Shown piece after piece: positions 7,611 through 15,482 of a stretch of DNA of 64,000 nt. The stretch comes from Actinomadura rubrisoli (GTDB lineage: Bacteria; Actinomycetota; Actinomycetes; Streptosporangiales; Streptosporangiaceae): positions 1 through 64,000 of the forward strand of contig NZ_SMKU01000012.1 in NCBI RefSeq assembly GCF_004349215.1, written 5' to 3'. Within the stretch, counting starts at the first letter, position 1; each line of letters begins with the position of its first letter. The position numbers were made by a program, and so were the translations under genes. The notes beneath the pieces were generated by a model. That model was given only the letters and a program-made list of their open reading frames with translations, was not told the DNA's origin and made no database searches.

Positions 7611-9289
7611 CGCCCCGCACCGGGCCTGAGATCCTCCGGACAGCGCTGCGCCGCAACGCCCGCGCCATGACCTGGGGCACCGTCCTCATGGGCCTGTACC
7701 AGGCGGGCGAGACCGCCTTCCCCATCGCGCTCGGCCTGATCGTCGAGCACACGATGCGGAACCGGAACCTCGGCTCGCTCGGCCTGTCCATCGCCGCGCT
7801 CGCCGTGATCATCACGACCGTGTCGCTCTCGTGGCGTTTCGGGATGCGCGTCCTGCAGAAGGCCAACACGACCGAGGCGCACCGCTGGCGCGTGCGGGTC
7901 GCGGCCTGCGGGCTCCAGCCGGTGGCCCGGGACGCCGATCTCCGGTCCGGCGAGGTGCTGACCATCGCCACCGAGGACGCCGACCAGACCGCCGACATCA
8001 TCGAGGTGGTGCCGCTGCTGATCAGCTCGCTGGTCGCGGTGCTGATCGCGGCGGTCACACTGGGCATGGCCAGCGTCCGCCTCGGGCTGCTGGTGATCGT
8101 GGGGACCGTCGCGATCCTGTCGGCCCTGAGCGTGCTGTCCAAGCGGATCGGCGCCGGTACCCGGGAGCAGCAGGCCCGGGTGGCGCGGGCGGGCGCGAAG
8201 GTCGCCGACCTGATCCTCGGCCTGCGCCCGCTGCACGGCTTCGGCGGCAACCGCGCGGCGTTCCGGTCCTACCGGACGGTCAGCGAGGAGGCCAGGCACC
8301 AGGCGATCACCGTCGCCAAGGCGAACGGCGCGTACGCGGGCACCGCGCTGGCCCTCAACGCGATCCTCGCCGCCGCCGTGACCCTGACGGCGGGCCGGCT
8401 CGCGTTCCAAGGCCAGATCACCATCGGAGAGCTCGTCATGGCCGTCGGACTGGCGCAGTTCATCATGGAACCGCTCAAGCTCTTCTCAGAGATGCCGAAG
8501 TACGTGATGGTCGCCCGCGCGTCGGCCGACCGGATGGCCCTGGTGCTGGCCGCGCCGCCCGTGCCGCCCCCGGGACCGGAGCGCCCGGCCGCGGGCGGCG
8601 ACCTCGAAGTCGATCGCGTCCGGTACGGGTCCCTGCGCGAACTGAGCTTCCGGGTGTCCGCCGCCGAATTCGTAGCGATTGCCGCCTACCAACCGCGCGC
8701 GGCGGCCGACCTCGCGTCGGTCCTGGCCCTCAACGTCCCGCCCGGCGCGTACGAGGGCGCGGTGCGGGTCAGCGGACAGGACGCGGCGGACCTGCCGATC
8801 GGAGCGGTCCGCGAGCACATGCTGGTCAACCCCTGCGACGGGGAGATCTTCGCGGGCACCCTCCGCACCAACATCGACCCGTCGGGCACCAGCCGGATGG
8901 TCGCCGAGGCCGTCGAGGCGTCCCTGCTGACCGACGTCGTCGCCCTGCACCGCGAGGGGCTCGACCACAGCGTCCGCGACCGGGGCGCGAACCTCTCCGG
9001 CGGCCAGCGCCAGCGGCTGTCCCTGGCCCGCGCCCTCGCCGCCGACGCCGACATCCTCGTCCTGCACGACCCGACGACCGCCGTCGACGCGGTCACCGAA
9101 CAGCTCATCGCACGCAACATCACCGACCTGCGCCGAGGCCGCACCACCATCGTGATCACCAGCAGCCCGGCCTTCCTGGACGCCGCCGACCGCGTCCTCG
9201 TCCTGGACGACGGCGCCATCACAGCCCAGGACACCCACCGCAACCTCCTCAGCACCAACAAGGACTACCGCCTGGCCATAGCCCGCTGA
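7607..9289 (+). CDS. ABC transporter, fused TMD-NBD half with degenerate ATP site (partner B)
   Basis: The start at ATG 7607 (ATGA overlap) gives 560 aa. The six-helix domain is normal. In the nucleotide-binding domain the Walker A is gone (IAAYQPRAAAD where GxxGxGKST is expected), the Walker B Asp-Glu is His-Asp (LVLHDPTT), the Q-loop Gln is Asn and the switch His is Ser (VITSSPAF), while the signature LSGGQRQR is perfect. The defects complement those of partner A, so the dimer keeps one full composite ATP site and one dead site. This is an extreme case of the known asymmetric ABC heterodimers. Confidence 0.9.
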   Translation: MTPRTGPEILRTALRRNARAMTWGTVLMGLYQAGETAFPIALGLIVEHTMRNRNLGSLGLSIAALAVIITTVSLSWRFGMRVLQKANTTEAHRWRVRVAACGLQPVARDADLRSGEVLTIATEDADQTADIIEVVPLLISSLVAVLIAAVTLGMASVRLGLLVIVGTVAILSALSVLSKRIGAGTREQQARVARAGAKVADLILGLRPLHGFGGNRAAFRSYRTVSEEARHQAITVAKANGAYAGTALALNAILAAAVTLTAGRLAFQGQITIGELVMAVGLAQFIMEPLKLFSEMPKYVMVARASADRMALVLAAPPVPPPGPERPAAGGDLEVDRVRYGSLRELSFRVSAAEFVAIAAYQPRAAADLASVLALNVPPGAYEGAVRVSGQDAADLPIGAVREHMLVNPCDGEIFAGTLRTNIDPSGTSRMVAEAVEASLLTDVVALHREGLDHSVRDRGANLSGGQRQRLSLARALAADADILVLHDPTTAVDAVTEQLIARNITDLRRGRTTIVITSSPAFLDAADRVLVLDDGAITAQDTHRNLLSTNKDYRLAIAR

Positions 9290-9302
9290 CCCGGCCGAGC
9301 AT

Positions 9303-10058
9303 CTAAAAGCCGTCGATCTCGTACATCGAGCCGTCAGGCCGCAACGTGAAGCGACGCGGCGGCTCCACGGCCTTGACGGCCTCCTGAACGGCGGCATCAT
9401 GCTTGGCCACCTCGTCGGGGTCAGATGGATCGGTGAGCTGGAAGCCAAGAAGCCCGACATCGTCCGGATCGGCGTCGTCCGGCTCGGGCTCGCCTTCCAG
9501 GATGAAACCGAGCAGCGCGCGCAGCGCGTCCTCACCGAGGTCAAGGGGGTGGAACGGCAGCGCGTACGGCTCATCCGACCAGCCGGGATCGTCTGCGACC
9601 GGATGCTCCCCGGCCCAGTAAGCCGCCTCGAAAGGAAACGGGTCGCCAATATTCTCCATGACCCCACTGTCGGGGGACAGGCTGAGCGAACGGATCAGCC
9701 GTCCGTCTTCCCATACGGCGAAGGCCAGCCAGTCGACGACGCTGTGCATCGCATGCAGGATCACCCTGCGCCCCGCGCCCGCCTCGATCAGATGAGCCGG
9801 GAGCTGCGAGGGACGGTCGAGCATCACCCGCTGATCGCAGATGATGTCGACCCCCGGAAGCCTCGTGGCGTAGGTCGTCCCATAGCGCGGATAACAACCG
9901 TCGCCGAGAGATGACGGTTCGCCCTCTCGGACCGTCCAACCAGGATAAAGGCGCTCGATCAGGGCTGCGGTCTGCTCCGGATCTGGTGGGGGCGCCGCAC
10001 GAAGGACCTCCTTGACATCACCGTCGGCGTATACCAGCAAGCCGGTCTTGGCTCCCAT
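9303..10058 (-). CDS. DUF6928 family protein
   Basis: The start at 10058 gives MGAKTGLLVYADGDV..., the characteristic N terminus of the actinomycete DUF6928 family, behind a GAGGAGCGGGAC ribosome binding site. The product is 251 aa, soluble, without signal peptide, and rich in acidic residues near the end. The family has no established function that I know of. It is convergent with the ABC operon and about 150 bp from the FMN reductase gene, with no evident functional link to either. Confidence 0.8.
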   Translation of the reverse strand: MGAKTGLLVYADGDVKEVLRAAPPPDPEQTAALIERLYPGWTVREGEPSSLGDGCYPRYGTTYATRLPGVDIICDQRVMLDRPSQLPAHLIEAGAGRRVILHAMHSVVDWLAFAVWEDGRLIRSLSLSPDSGVMENIGDPFPFEAAYWAGEHPVADDPGWSDEPYALPFHPLDLGEDALRALLGFILEGEPEPDDADPDDVGLLGFQLTDPSDPDEVAKHDAAVQEAVKAVEPPRRFTLRPDGSMYEIDGF

Positions 10059-10209
10059 GTCCCGCTCCTCAGTCCAGTCCGCGACGGCGGGAGCGTACCG
10101 GCCCACTGAGACACTCTGGGCAGCGCTGCATGCCGTTGTACGGGTCGGCGTCCTGGTGATCGCGACCTTCGACACCCCCGCGCCTATCGCCGACGGTGTT
10201 CGTGCGCAC

Positions 10210-10797
10210 CTACACCGCTTTAGATGAGACCGATGTTGCTCGCGTACCGGTTGCGCGGGCCTTGAGAAGGTCCGCCACATCGGTGAGACCCACCTGAATG
10301 CGCCCATGGACGCGGGGATTGAGCACCACCGTGCCGTCGAAGTCCCCCGCGGACGCGAAGACGGCGACGGGCACGGTCAACGCCTGGAAGAAGGCGAAAA
10401 GGGGCCGCAGGGCATGCTCCAGGACGAGCGCATGGTGGTCGCCTCCGCCTGTCGCGGCGAGCAGGACGGGCTTGTTGGCCAGTGCGTATTGGTCGACGAG
10501 GTCAAAGAAATGCTTGAACATGCCGGGGTAGGAACCGCGGAACACCGGCGCCGCCGCGACCAGGAGGTCGGCTTCCTCGGCGAGCCGGATCGCGGCTTCG
10601 ACTTCGGGCGTGACGCCGTCGCGCTCGATCGCTCCGGTGAACCCCGGGCCGAGGCGGTACACGTCAATCCGGGACGTCTCAATGGGGAGCATCTCAGCCA
10701 AACTGTCGAGCACGACGTCGACAAGCCCCATTGTCTTGGACGGTCGGCTCGGACTGCCGTTGACGACGACGACACGCAGCACATCGACGGTGGTCAT
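10210..10797 (-). CDS. NAD(P)H-dependent FMN reductase
   Basis: This 195-aa flavodoxin-fold protein shows the flavin phosphate loop VVNGSPSRPSKT near the N terminus and AAAPVFRGSYPGMFKHFFD in the middle, as in SsuE/MsuE-type reductases. It supplies reduced FMN to a two-component monooxygenase. The monooxygenase is encoded directly upstream with an ATGA overlap (10794-10797), a pairing frequently seen in actinomycetes. Confidence 0.88.
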   Translation of the reverse strand: MTTVDVLRVVVVNGSPSRPSKTMGLVDVVLDSLAEMLPIETSRIDVYRLGPGFTGAIERDGVTPEVEAAIRLAEEADLLVAAAPVFRGSYPGMFKHFFDLVDQYALANKPVLLAATGGGDHHALVLEHALRPLFAFFQALTVPVAVFASAGDFDGTVVLNPRVHGRIQVGLTDVADLLKARATGTRATSVSSKAV

Positions 10798-11837
10798 GCC
10801 GCGCTCCTCTCACGTGCGGCGACCTCACGGCGCACGACAGGCGCCACCTGCGTGCCGAGCCGCTCGATCGCCTCCAGGTGCTCCTTCTGCGGCATTCCGC
10901 CGAAACCCATGTGAATAATGACGCGGTTCAGGCCGTACAACTCGTGGTAGGTGAGCAATTTGTCGATGACCTCCTGCGAACTGCCCACCAGCAGGCCGGA
11001 CCTCGGCGACGCCTGCGCGTCGAATACGGACCTGGGAAGAACGAGCCCTTGGCCCCGCTGGTGGTTGTTCTCCGCCATGCCTTTCGCGAAGTAGGGGTAC
11101 ATGACGTCTCTGGCCTGCTGACTGGTGCGTCCGACGTGCCCGTGCGTGTTGATGCTGATCGGCAGCGCGTCATGCCCCGCCTCCGCGGCGGACTCCCGGT
11201 AGAGGTCGACGGTCTGCTCGTGGAAAGTGATCGGCCCCAACAGCAGGGCCAGTGCCATGGGCAGGCCGAGCCGTCCGGTGCTGATGGCGGACGCCGGCGA
11301 TCCGCCGACCCCCACCCAGATCGGAATTGTGTCACCGTGGGCGCGAGGCGCGATGTCGGCGTCGACCAGAGGCGCACGGAAACGTCCGGACCAGCTGAGA
11401 GGGTTCTGCTCGCGAATCTTGAGCAGCAGATCGAGCTTCTCGCGGAAGAGTTCGGCATAGTCACGCAGGTCATATCCGAAGAGCGGGAAGGATTCCGTGT
11501 AGGAGCCGCGTCCGGCGATGATCTCGGCGCGGCCATGCGACAGCAGGTCGATCGTCGCGAACTGCTCCCAGACGCGTACGGGATCCTCCGAGCTGAGCAC
11601 GGTGACGGCGCTCGTCAGGCGGATGCGCTTTGTCCGTTCCGCCGCGGCCGCCAACAAGATGGACGGTGCCGATGCGACGAAGTCAGTGCGATGGTGCTCG
11701 CCGACGCCGAAGACGTCGAGCCCCACTTCGTCGGCGACTCTCGCCTGCTCGATCGTTTCGCGGACGCGCTGCCGCGGCGACGCGAGGGCCCCAGCGGTGA
11801 GTTCACCGAACGTCATGATGCCGATCTCGAATCCCAT
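10794..11837 (-). CDS. LLM-class flavin-dependent monooxygenase
   Basis: The start at 11837 (MGFEIGIMTFGEL) follows GGAGAGGAACGG and gives 347 aa of the luciferase-like TIM-barrel family, with VFGVGEHHRTDF and GRGSYTESFPLFGYD motifs. It is translationally coupled to the FMN reductase, so it should be the oxygenase half of a two-component system. The substrate is unknown. It is divergent from a MarR gene across a 131-bp spacer with a palindrome, which suggests MarR control. Confidence 0.9.
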   Translation of the reverse strand: MGFEIGIMTFGELTAGALASPRQRVRETIEQARVADEVGLDVFGVGEHHRTDFVASAPSILLAAAAERTKRIRLTSAVTVLSSEDPVRVWEQFATIDLLSHGRAEIIAGRGSYTESFPLFGYDLRDYAELFREKLDLLLKIREQNPLSWSGRFRAPLVDADIAPRAHGDTIPIWVGVGGSPASAISTGRLGLPMALALLLGPITFHEQTVDLYRESAAEAGHDALPISINTHGHVGRTSQQARDVMYPYFAKGMAENNHQRGQGLVLPRSVFDAQASPRSGLLVGSSQEVIDKLLTYHELYGLNRVIIHMGFGGMPQKEHLEAIERLGTQVAPVVRREVAARERSAA

Positions 11838-11904
11838 TTTCCGTTCCTCTCCAGTCGGTGCCGGAGGTCGCTCCGGCACGGTGTCCAGCGACGCAGGCCG
11901 AACA

Positions 11905-11924
11905 ACCTGTCTGCGCAAGCAGGT
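11905..11924. promoter_or_regulatory. Candidate MarR operator palindrome
   Basis: ACCTGTCTGCGCAAGCAGGT is palindromic at 16 of 20 positions (ACCTG..TGCGCA..CAGGT). It lies centrally in the spacer between the divergent monooxygenase and MarR genes. MarR dimers usually bind such 16-20-bp palindromes, so this is the best operator candidate for both promoters. Confidence 0.55.
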
Positions 11925-11968
11925 ATTCCGGCTTGGTGCCGGGAGCGGGATCCGGATACGGTGCGGCC

Positions 11969-12424
11969 ATGGCGACCGACGGTCTGACAGATCTTGAGCA
12001 GGAAGCCTGGCGAGGGTTCCTGCTGACTCACGATCGGCTCTGGCGTGCGCTGGAGGCAGGGCTCGCTCCGCTGAACGTGAGCATGGCCGAGTACAGCGTT
12101 CTGTCCCTGCTCCACGAGGCCGGCCCGAAGGGCATGCGCATGTCGGAGCTCGCCCAGCACCGCCTGATGTCCAGCGGCGGGTTCACCCGCCTCGCCGACC
12201 GCCTCCAAAGCCGTGGGCTGATCGAGCGACGGCGCTCGTCCATCGACGGCCGCGGCTTCGACGCGACCCTGACCAGCAGCGGACGGGCGCTGATACGCCG
12301 GGCGCGGCGCCGGCACCACAGCGACCTACGCGCGCTCTTCTTCAGCCGGCTCGACGACGACCACCTCCGCGGCCTCGCCGAGATCTGGACCCTCCTCGCC
12401 CCCGACGCGGCCTCGTCCCCCTAG
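11969..12424 (+). CDS. MarR-family transcriptional regulator
   Basis: The start at ATG 11969 gives a 151-aa winged-helix protein. The recognition region MSELAQHRLMSSGGFTRLADRLQSRGLIERRRSSIDGRGFDATLT is typical of MarR. It is divergent from the monooxygenase/FMN reductase operon and probably represses it, released by an unknown ligand. Its TAG stop falls inside the CTAG that begins the inverted repeat at 12421-12486. Confidence 0.9.
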   Translation: MATDGLTDLEQEAWRGFLLTHDRLWRALEAGLAPLNVSMAEYSVLSLLHEAGPKGMRMSELAQHRLMSSGGFTRLADRLQSRGLIERRRSSIDGRGFDATLTSSGRALIRRARRRHHSDLRALFFSRLDDDHLRGLAEIWTLLAPDAASSP

Positions 12425-12486
12425 GGCGCTTCTTACGGATCTTCGTTCTGTTGCGCGACGCCCAGGACCCATAAGAAACGCCCTAG
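12421..12486. repeat. 66-bp imperfect inverted repeat with CTAG ends
   Basis: The arms CTAGGGCGCTTCTTACGG and CCATAAGAAACGCCCTAG are complementary except for two positions and enclose a loop of about 30 nt. CTAG stands at both outer ends (12421-12424 and 12483-12486). It lies between convergent genes, so it may simply be a bidirectional terminator. The near-perfect long arms, large loop and flanking CTAG also fit a small non-autonomous insertion (MITE) with a 4-bp target duplication. Confidence 0.6.
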
Positions 12487-12501
12487 GTCTTCCAGCGGCG
12501 G

Positions 12502-13278
12502 TCAGCCGGTCCGGGTGAGGGCGTCGATCGCGGTGACGTCCTCCTTGGTAAGGCCGAAGCCCTCCAGGTCGAAGTTGGCGGCGATGCGCTCCCGGCGCGA
12601 AGACCTGGGGAGGATGACGATGTCGTGTTCCAGATGCCAGCGCAGGACGACCTGGGCAGGAGTGACTCCGTGCCGCTGAGCGATCTCGGTGAGAACGGGA
12701 CTGCGCAGATCGGTGTTCTTCAGCCCGCTGTAGCCCTCGACGACGACCCCCCGGCGCCGATGCTCCTCCAGCAAGGCCGGATCGTGCTGCGCCGGGCTCC
12801 ACGGAATCTGATTGACCGCGGGCCGCTCCCCGGTGGCCTCGGTCACCAGGTCGATCAGTGCCGGGCTGTAGTTGCTGACCCCGGCGTTGCGGACCAGCCC
12901 CGCGTCCCTCGCGGACAACAGCTCCTGCCACGTCGAGACGAGCTCGTCCCGGCCGGTCGGCCAGTGGATCAGCCACAGATCCACGTAGCCGGTGTCGAGC
13001 AGACGAAGGCTCGACTCCAGAGCGCGACGGGCATGCCGCGCGTCCTGCGGCCGCAGCTTGGTGGTGACGAAGACCTGCTCCCGATCCACGCCGCTGTCCT
13101 TCACGGCCCTGCCGACGTCCGCTTCGTTCTGATACAACGTCGCGGTGTCGACATGCCGGTAACCGATTTCAAGCGCCGTACGCACCGACTCGTACGCGCT
13201 CTTGGCCCGCAGTTGCCAGGTCCCAAAACCGATCAACGGCAGCGCAGTACCACCAGGCAGGTTCACAGTCCGAGTCAT
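12502..13278 (-). CDS. Aldo/keto reductase
   Basis: This 258-aa AKR-family protein carries the catalytic tetrad context: Asp in YRHVDTA, Tyr in TATLYQNE, Lys in VTTKLRPQD and His in WLIHWP. The C-terminal ILPRSSRRERIAANFDLEGF is the NADPH-binding region. I chose ATG 13278 (MTRTVNLPGG) as the family-typical start; an ATG at 13287 sits closer to a GGGGG stretch and is an alternative. It stands alone and its substrate is unknown. Confidence 0.9.
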   Translation of the reverse strand: MTRTVNLPGGTALPLIGFGTWQLRAKSAYESVRTALEIGYRHVDTATLYQNEADVGRAVKDSGVDREQVFVTTKLRPQDARHARRALESSLRLLDTGYVDLWLIHWPTGRDELVSTWQELLSARDAGLVRNAGVSNYSPALIDLVTEATGERPAVNQIPWSPAQHDPALLEEHRRRGVVVEGYSGLKNTDLRSPVLTEIAQRHGVTPAQVVLRWHLEHDIVILPRSSRRERIAANFDLEGFGLTKEDVTAIDALTRTG

Positions 13279-13381
13279 GCACGCCATTCTGCCCCCGGCG
13301 TCGACGGCCGCTGGCCGTCCGGCGAAAGCCTGGCGAACCACGCAGCCTCCGCAAGACCGTTACCTGGCCGCGCATCCCGGC

Positions 13382-14014
13382 TCAGAGCCCGAACGCCTGC
13401 GTCACCCGTCCGACCAACTCGTCCTCGCTCATCACGGTGTCGACCTCGATGACAGGCAGCCCGAGGCACCCGCTCTCCTCCGAGAGCCGGTCGGTGAACA
13501 TCCGGTCACGCTCAAGCAGATTGCGCCGGGCCAGTCCAGGATTGCTGGTCTTACGTGGAATCTCCCAGCCGCGGCTGTCGAACGCGGCCCGGCGGAACTC
13601 GGGCGTCGGCAAAAGCCAGACTGCGCGGCCGGGTTCGGCGAGCAGCGGCTTGACAAGCCGAGGCAGCAGCCGGAAGCCCTCGACGATCACTCCGGTATCT
13701 TTCGGCAGGCGCAGCAAGTCTTCGACGATCAGGCCAAAGCCCTCGCCCCGAAACCAGTGGAAGGTCTCAAGCATCGCCTCCGGCGACCGATTCACCCAAC
13801 GCTCGTCCATGCCCATGTTCTTGAACCTGCTCAGGCAAGGAGCATCTTCCGGCGTGCTCCGGCCGGCGTGGTCCGCCATCACGTCATCGGACGAATAAAC
13901 GCGCAAGCCATACCGGGCCGCGATACACCGGGCAACGGTCGACTTGCCCGCGCCGCTACCGCCGCCAATCCAGTAGACATGCCGCAGCGCAGGCGGCCTC
14001 TCAGCTTCCGTCAC
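13382..14014 (-). CDS. Small P-loop kinase-like ATPase
   Basis: The GTG at 14014 is preceded by GGGAGGAATACGAC and is preferred over an upstream TTG; the product is 210 aa. Walker A is GGGSGAGKST (residues about 17-26). It has an acid/serine-rich YSSDDVMADHAGRS segment and VIVEGFRLLP as a probable Walker B-like strand. It resembles the (d)NMP/shikimate-kinase-like P-loop proteins of actinomycetes, likely phosphorylating a small molecule. It is followed by an unrelated gene and the substrate is unknown. Confidence 0.75.
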   Translation of the reverse strand: MTEAERPPALRHVYWIGGGSGAGKSTVARCIAARYGLRVYSSDDVMADHAGRSTPEDAPCLSRFKNMGMDERWVNRSPEAMLETFHWFRGEGFGLIVEDLLRLPKDTGVIVEGFRLLPRLVKPLLAEPGRAVWLLPTPEFRRAAFDSRGWEIPRKTSNPGLARRNLLERDRMFTDRLSEESGCLGLPVIEVDTVMSEDELVGRVTQAFGL

Positions 14015-14038
14015 GTCGTATTCCTCCCGGAACAATGA

Positions 14039-14464
14039 TCATGGCGGAGGATGAGCATCGAGCCAAGCCGCGGCCCGGCGACCTGACGCGCGCGACAACC
14101 ACGCGTCCTGAACTATCTCTGCCAGCTCATCCCGGGTGAGCTCACCGACACGGCCGGCCCGCAGCAGCACAGACAAGTGCCCGTTGAAATGCGCAGTGGT
14201 GAAAAACGGCGAGGTCTCGTCACGCACCAGCGCCTGCTTGTCCTCTTCGGACGCAACCCAGAAGACGATCACATCCCGATAGCGCTCACCGCTCTCAGGA
14301 TCAACCGCATCCGGCCGCGGAGTGCGGAAAAAGACAAACGATTTCCCGCCCACCTGATAGATCGGCCTATCCCCGGTCCCAGGGTAAACGGTGACATGCG
14401 GCATAGCGAGAGCGTACTCATGCACATCCTCGACCCGAGCAGAACGTCTCTCGTCCTCCGGCAT
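14039..14464 (-). CDS. MmcQ/YjbR family protein
   Basis: This 141-aa protein starts MPEDERRSARVEDVHEYALAMPHVTVYPGTGDRPIYQVGGKSFVFFR, a typical opening of the MmcQ/YjbR family, and keeps the FFTTAHFNGHLSVLLRAGRVGELTRDELAEIVQDAWL block. The family has a CyaY-like fold and has been linked to DNA binding, though its role is unclear. It sits 24 bp upstream of the P-loop kinase gene on the same strand and may be cotranscribed. Confidence 0.85.
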   Translation of the reverse strand: MPEDERRSARVEDVHEYALAMPHVTVYPGTGDRPIYQVGGKSFVFFRTPRPDAVDPESGERYRDVIVFWVASEEDKQALVRDETSPFFTTAHFNGHLSVLLRAGRVGELTRDELAEIVQDAWLSRASGRRAAAWLDAHPPP

Positions 14465-14559
14465 CCCCCCAGCGTAGACGCTTCAATCCCCCAGGAAACG
14501 GCTCACACCCGCCGATCGCGTCTGGACCTGATGCCCTCGATCGCCGATACGGTCAGGGG

Positions 14560-15057
14560 GTGAGAACCGATCGCCAGGGCCGAGCCGATCAGCCGTGGCA
14601 GCGGCGGTGGACGTGGAACCGCGGCATCCTGGACCTGTGGTTCACCGGTCGACCCACCGAGCCCAACCTATGGGCCCGCTATGACCGGAGGCTGCGGCAC
14701 GAGTGGGCCGGCGTGGCGCCGGCCCATCGTCAATTCGATGTCCCGGACCAGCCGGCAGGGACCGCGTTCGATCTCGACGGCCGCTTCGTCACTGACGTCG
14801 AGGGCTTCTACTGCGCCATCGGTGAGGCGATCAACGGTCCGGGCGGCTACTTCGGCTGGAACCTCGATGCCCTCCATGACCGCCTGCGTGGCCGGTGGGG
14901 CGCACAGGCACCGTTCCGGCTGGTCTGGCACGCTTCGGCGGTCGCACGCCAACACCTCGTCGCAGGCTACGACCGGCATCGGAACGCGCCCGCGGTCACC
15001 CTCGACTCCCTTCTGCAGATGTTCGCCGAACACGGCGTCGAGGTCGATCTGCGCTGA
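14560..15057 (+). CDS. Barstar-domain protein
   Basis: The 165-aa product has an N-terminal extension (to about residue 65) and a C-terminal barstar-like domain: FDLDGRFVTDVEGFYCAIGEAINGPGGYFGWNLDALHDRL, followed by the FRLVWHASAVARQHL strand. Barstar inhibits barnase-type ribonucleases; many actinobacteria encode orphan versions as immunity proteins. No RNase toxin gene lies beside it here. The GTG start at 14560 is the only sensible one. Confidence 0.8.
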   Translation: MRTDRQGRADQPWQRRWTWNRGILDLWFTGRPTEPNLWARYDRRLRHEWAGVAPAHRQFDVPDQPAGTAFDLDGRFVTDVEGFYCAIGEAINGPGGYFGWNLDALHDRLRGRWGAQAPFRLVWHASAVARQHLVAGYDRHRNAPAVTLDSLLQMFAEHGVEVDLR

Positions 15058-15197
15058 GCGTCTCGCCCCACCCCGGCCCGTACGGACGCTCACCCACGCG
15101 TTAACGGCCAGAACGTCACCGCCGCCTCCCTGGACGAGTAGTTCCGAAGTTCCGGCCCTGGATGGAAACGGCTCCATGCACGGTCGCCCAGAGTTCG

Positions 15198-15440
15198 TCA
15201 GGTTCCGCGGGCGCCGGTGGATCGCGCGTCGTTGTCCATGGCTTCACGGAGCCTTTTCGGCCTCATATCGGTCCAGTTCTTCTCGATGTAGTCGAGGGCC
15301 GATGCGCGGTCGGTTTCGCCGAAGACTACCCGCCAGCCCGCCGGCACATCGGCGAACATGGGCCACAGAGAATACTGGTCCTCGTCATTCACCAGCACAT
15401 AGAAGCTGCCGTCCTCGTCGTCGAACGGGTTGGTCCCCAT
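15198..15440 (-). CDS. MbtH-like NRPS accessory protein
   Basis: The 80-aa protein begins [27 protein letters not shown] and contains the invariant tryptophans and [14 protein letters not shown] of MbtH proteins. A strong AAGGAGGG ribosome binding site precedes the ATG. MbtH proteins bind and activate adenylation domains. It is the last gene of the leftward NRPS operon, 42 bp after the exporter gene. Confidence 0.95.
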   Translation of the reverse strand: MGTNPFDDEDGSFYVLVNDEDQYSLWPMFADVPAGWRVVFGETDRASALDYIEKNWTDMRPKRLREAMDNDARSTGARGT

Positions 15441-15482
15441 GGTGGATTCCCTCCTTGCTTATGGTCGGACTGTTGGACGAAT

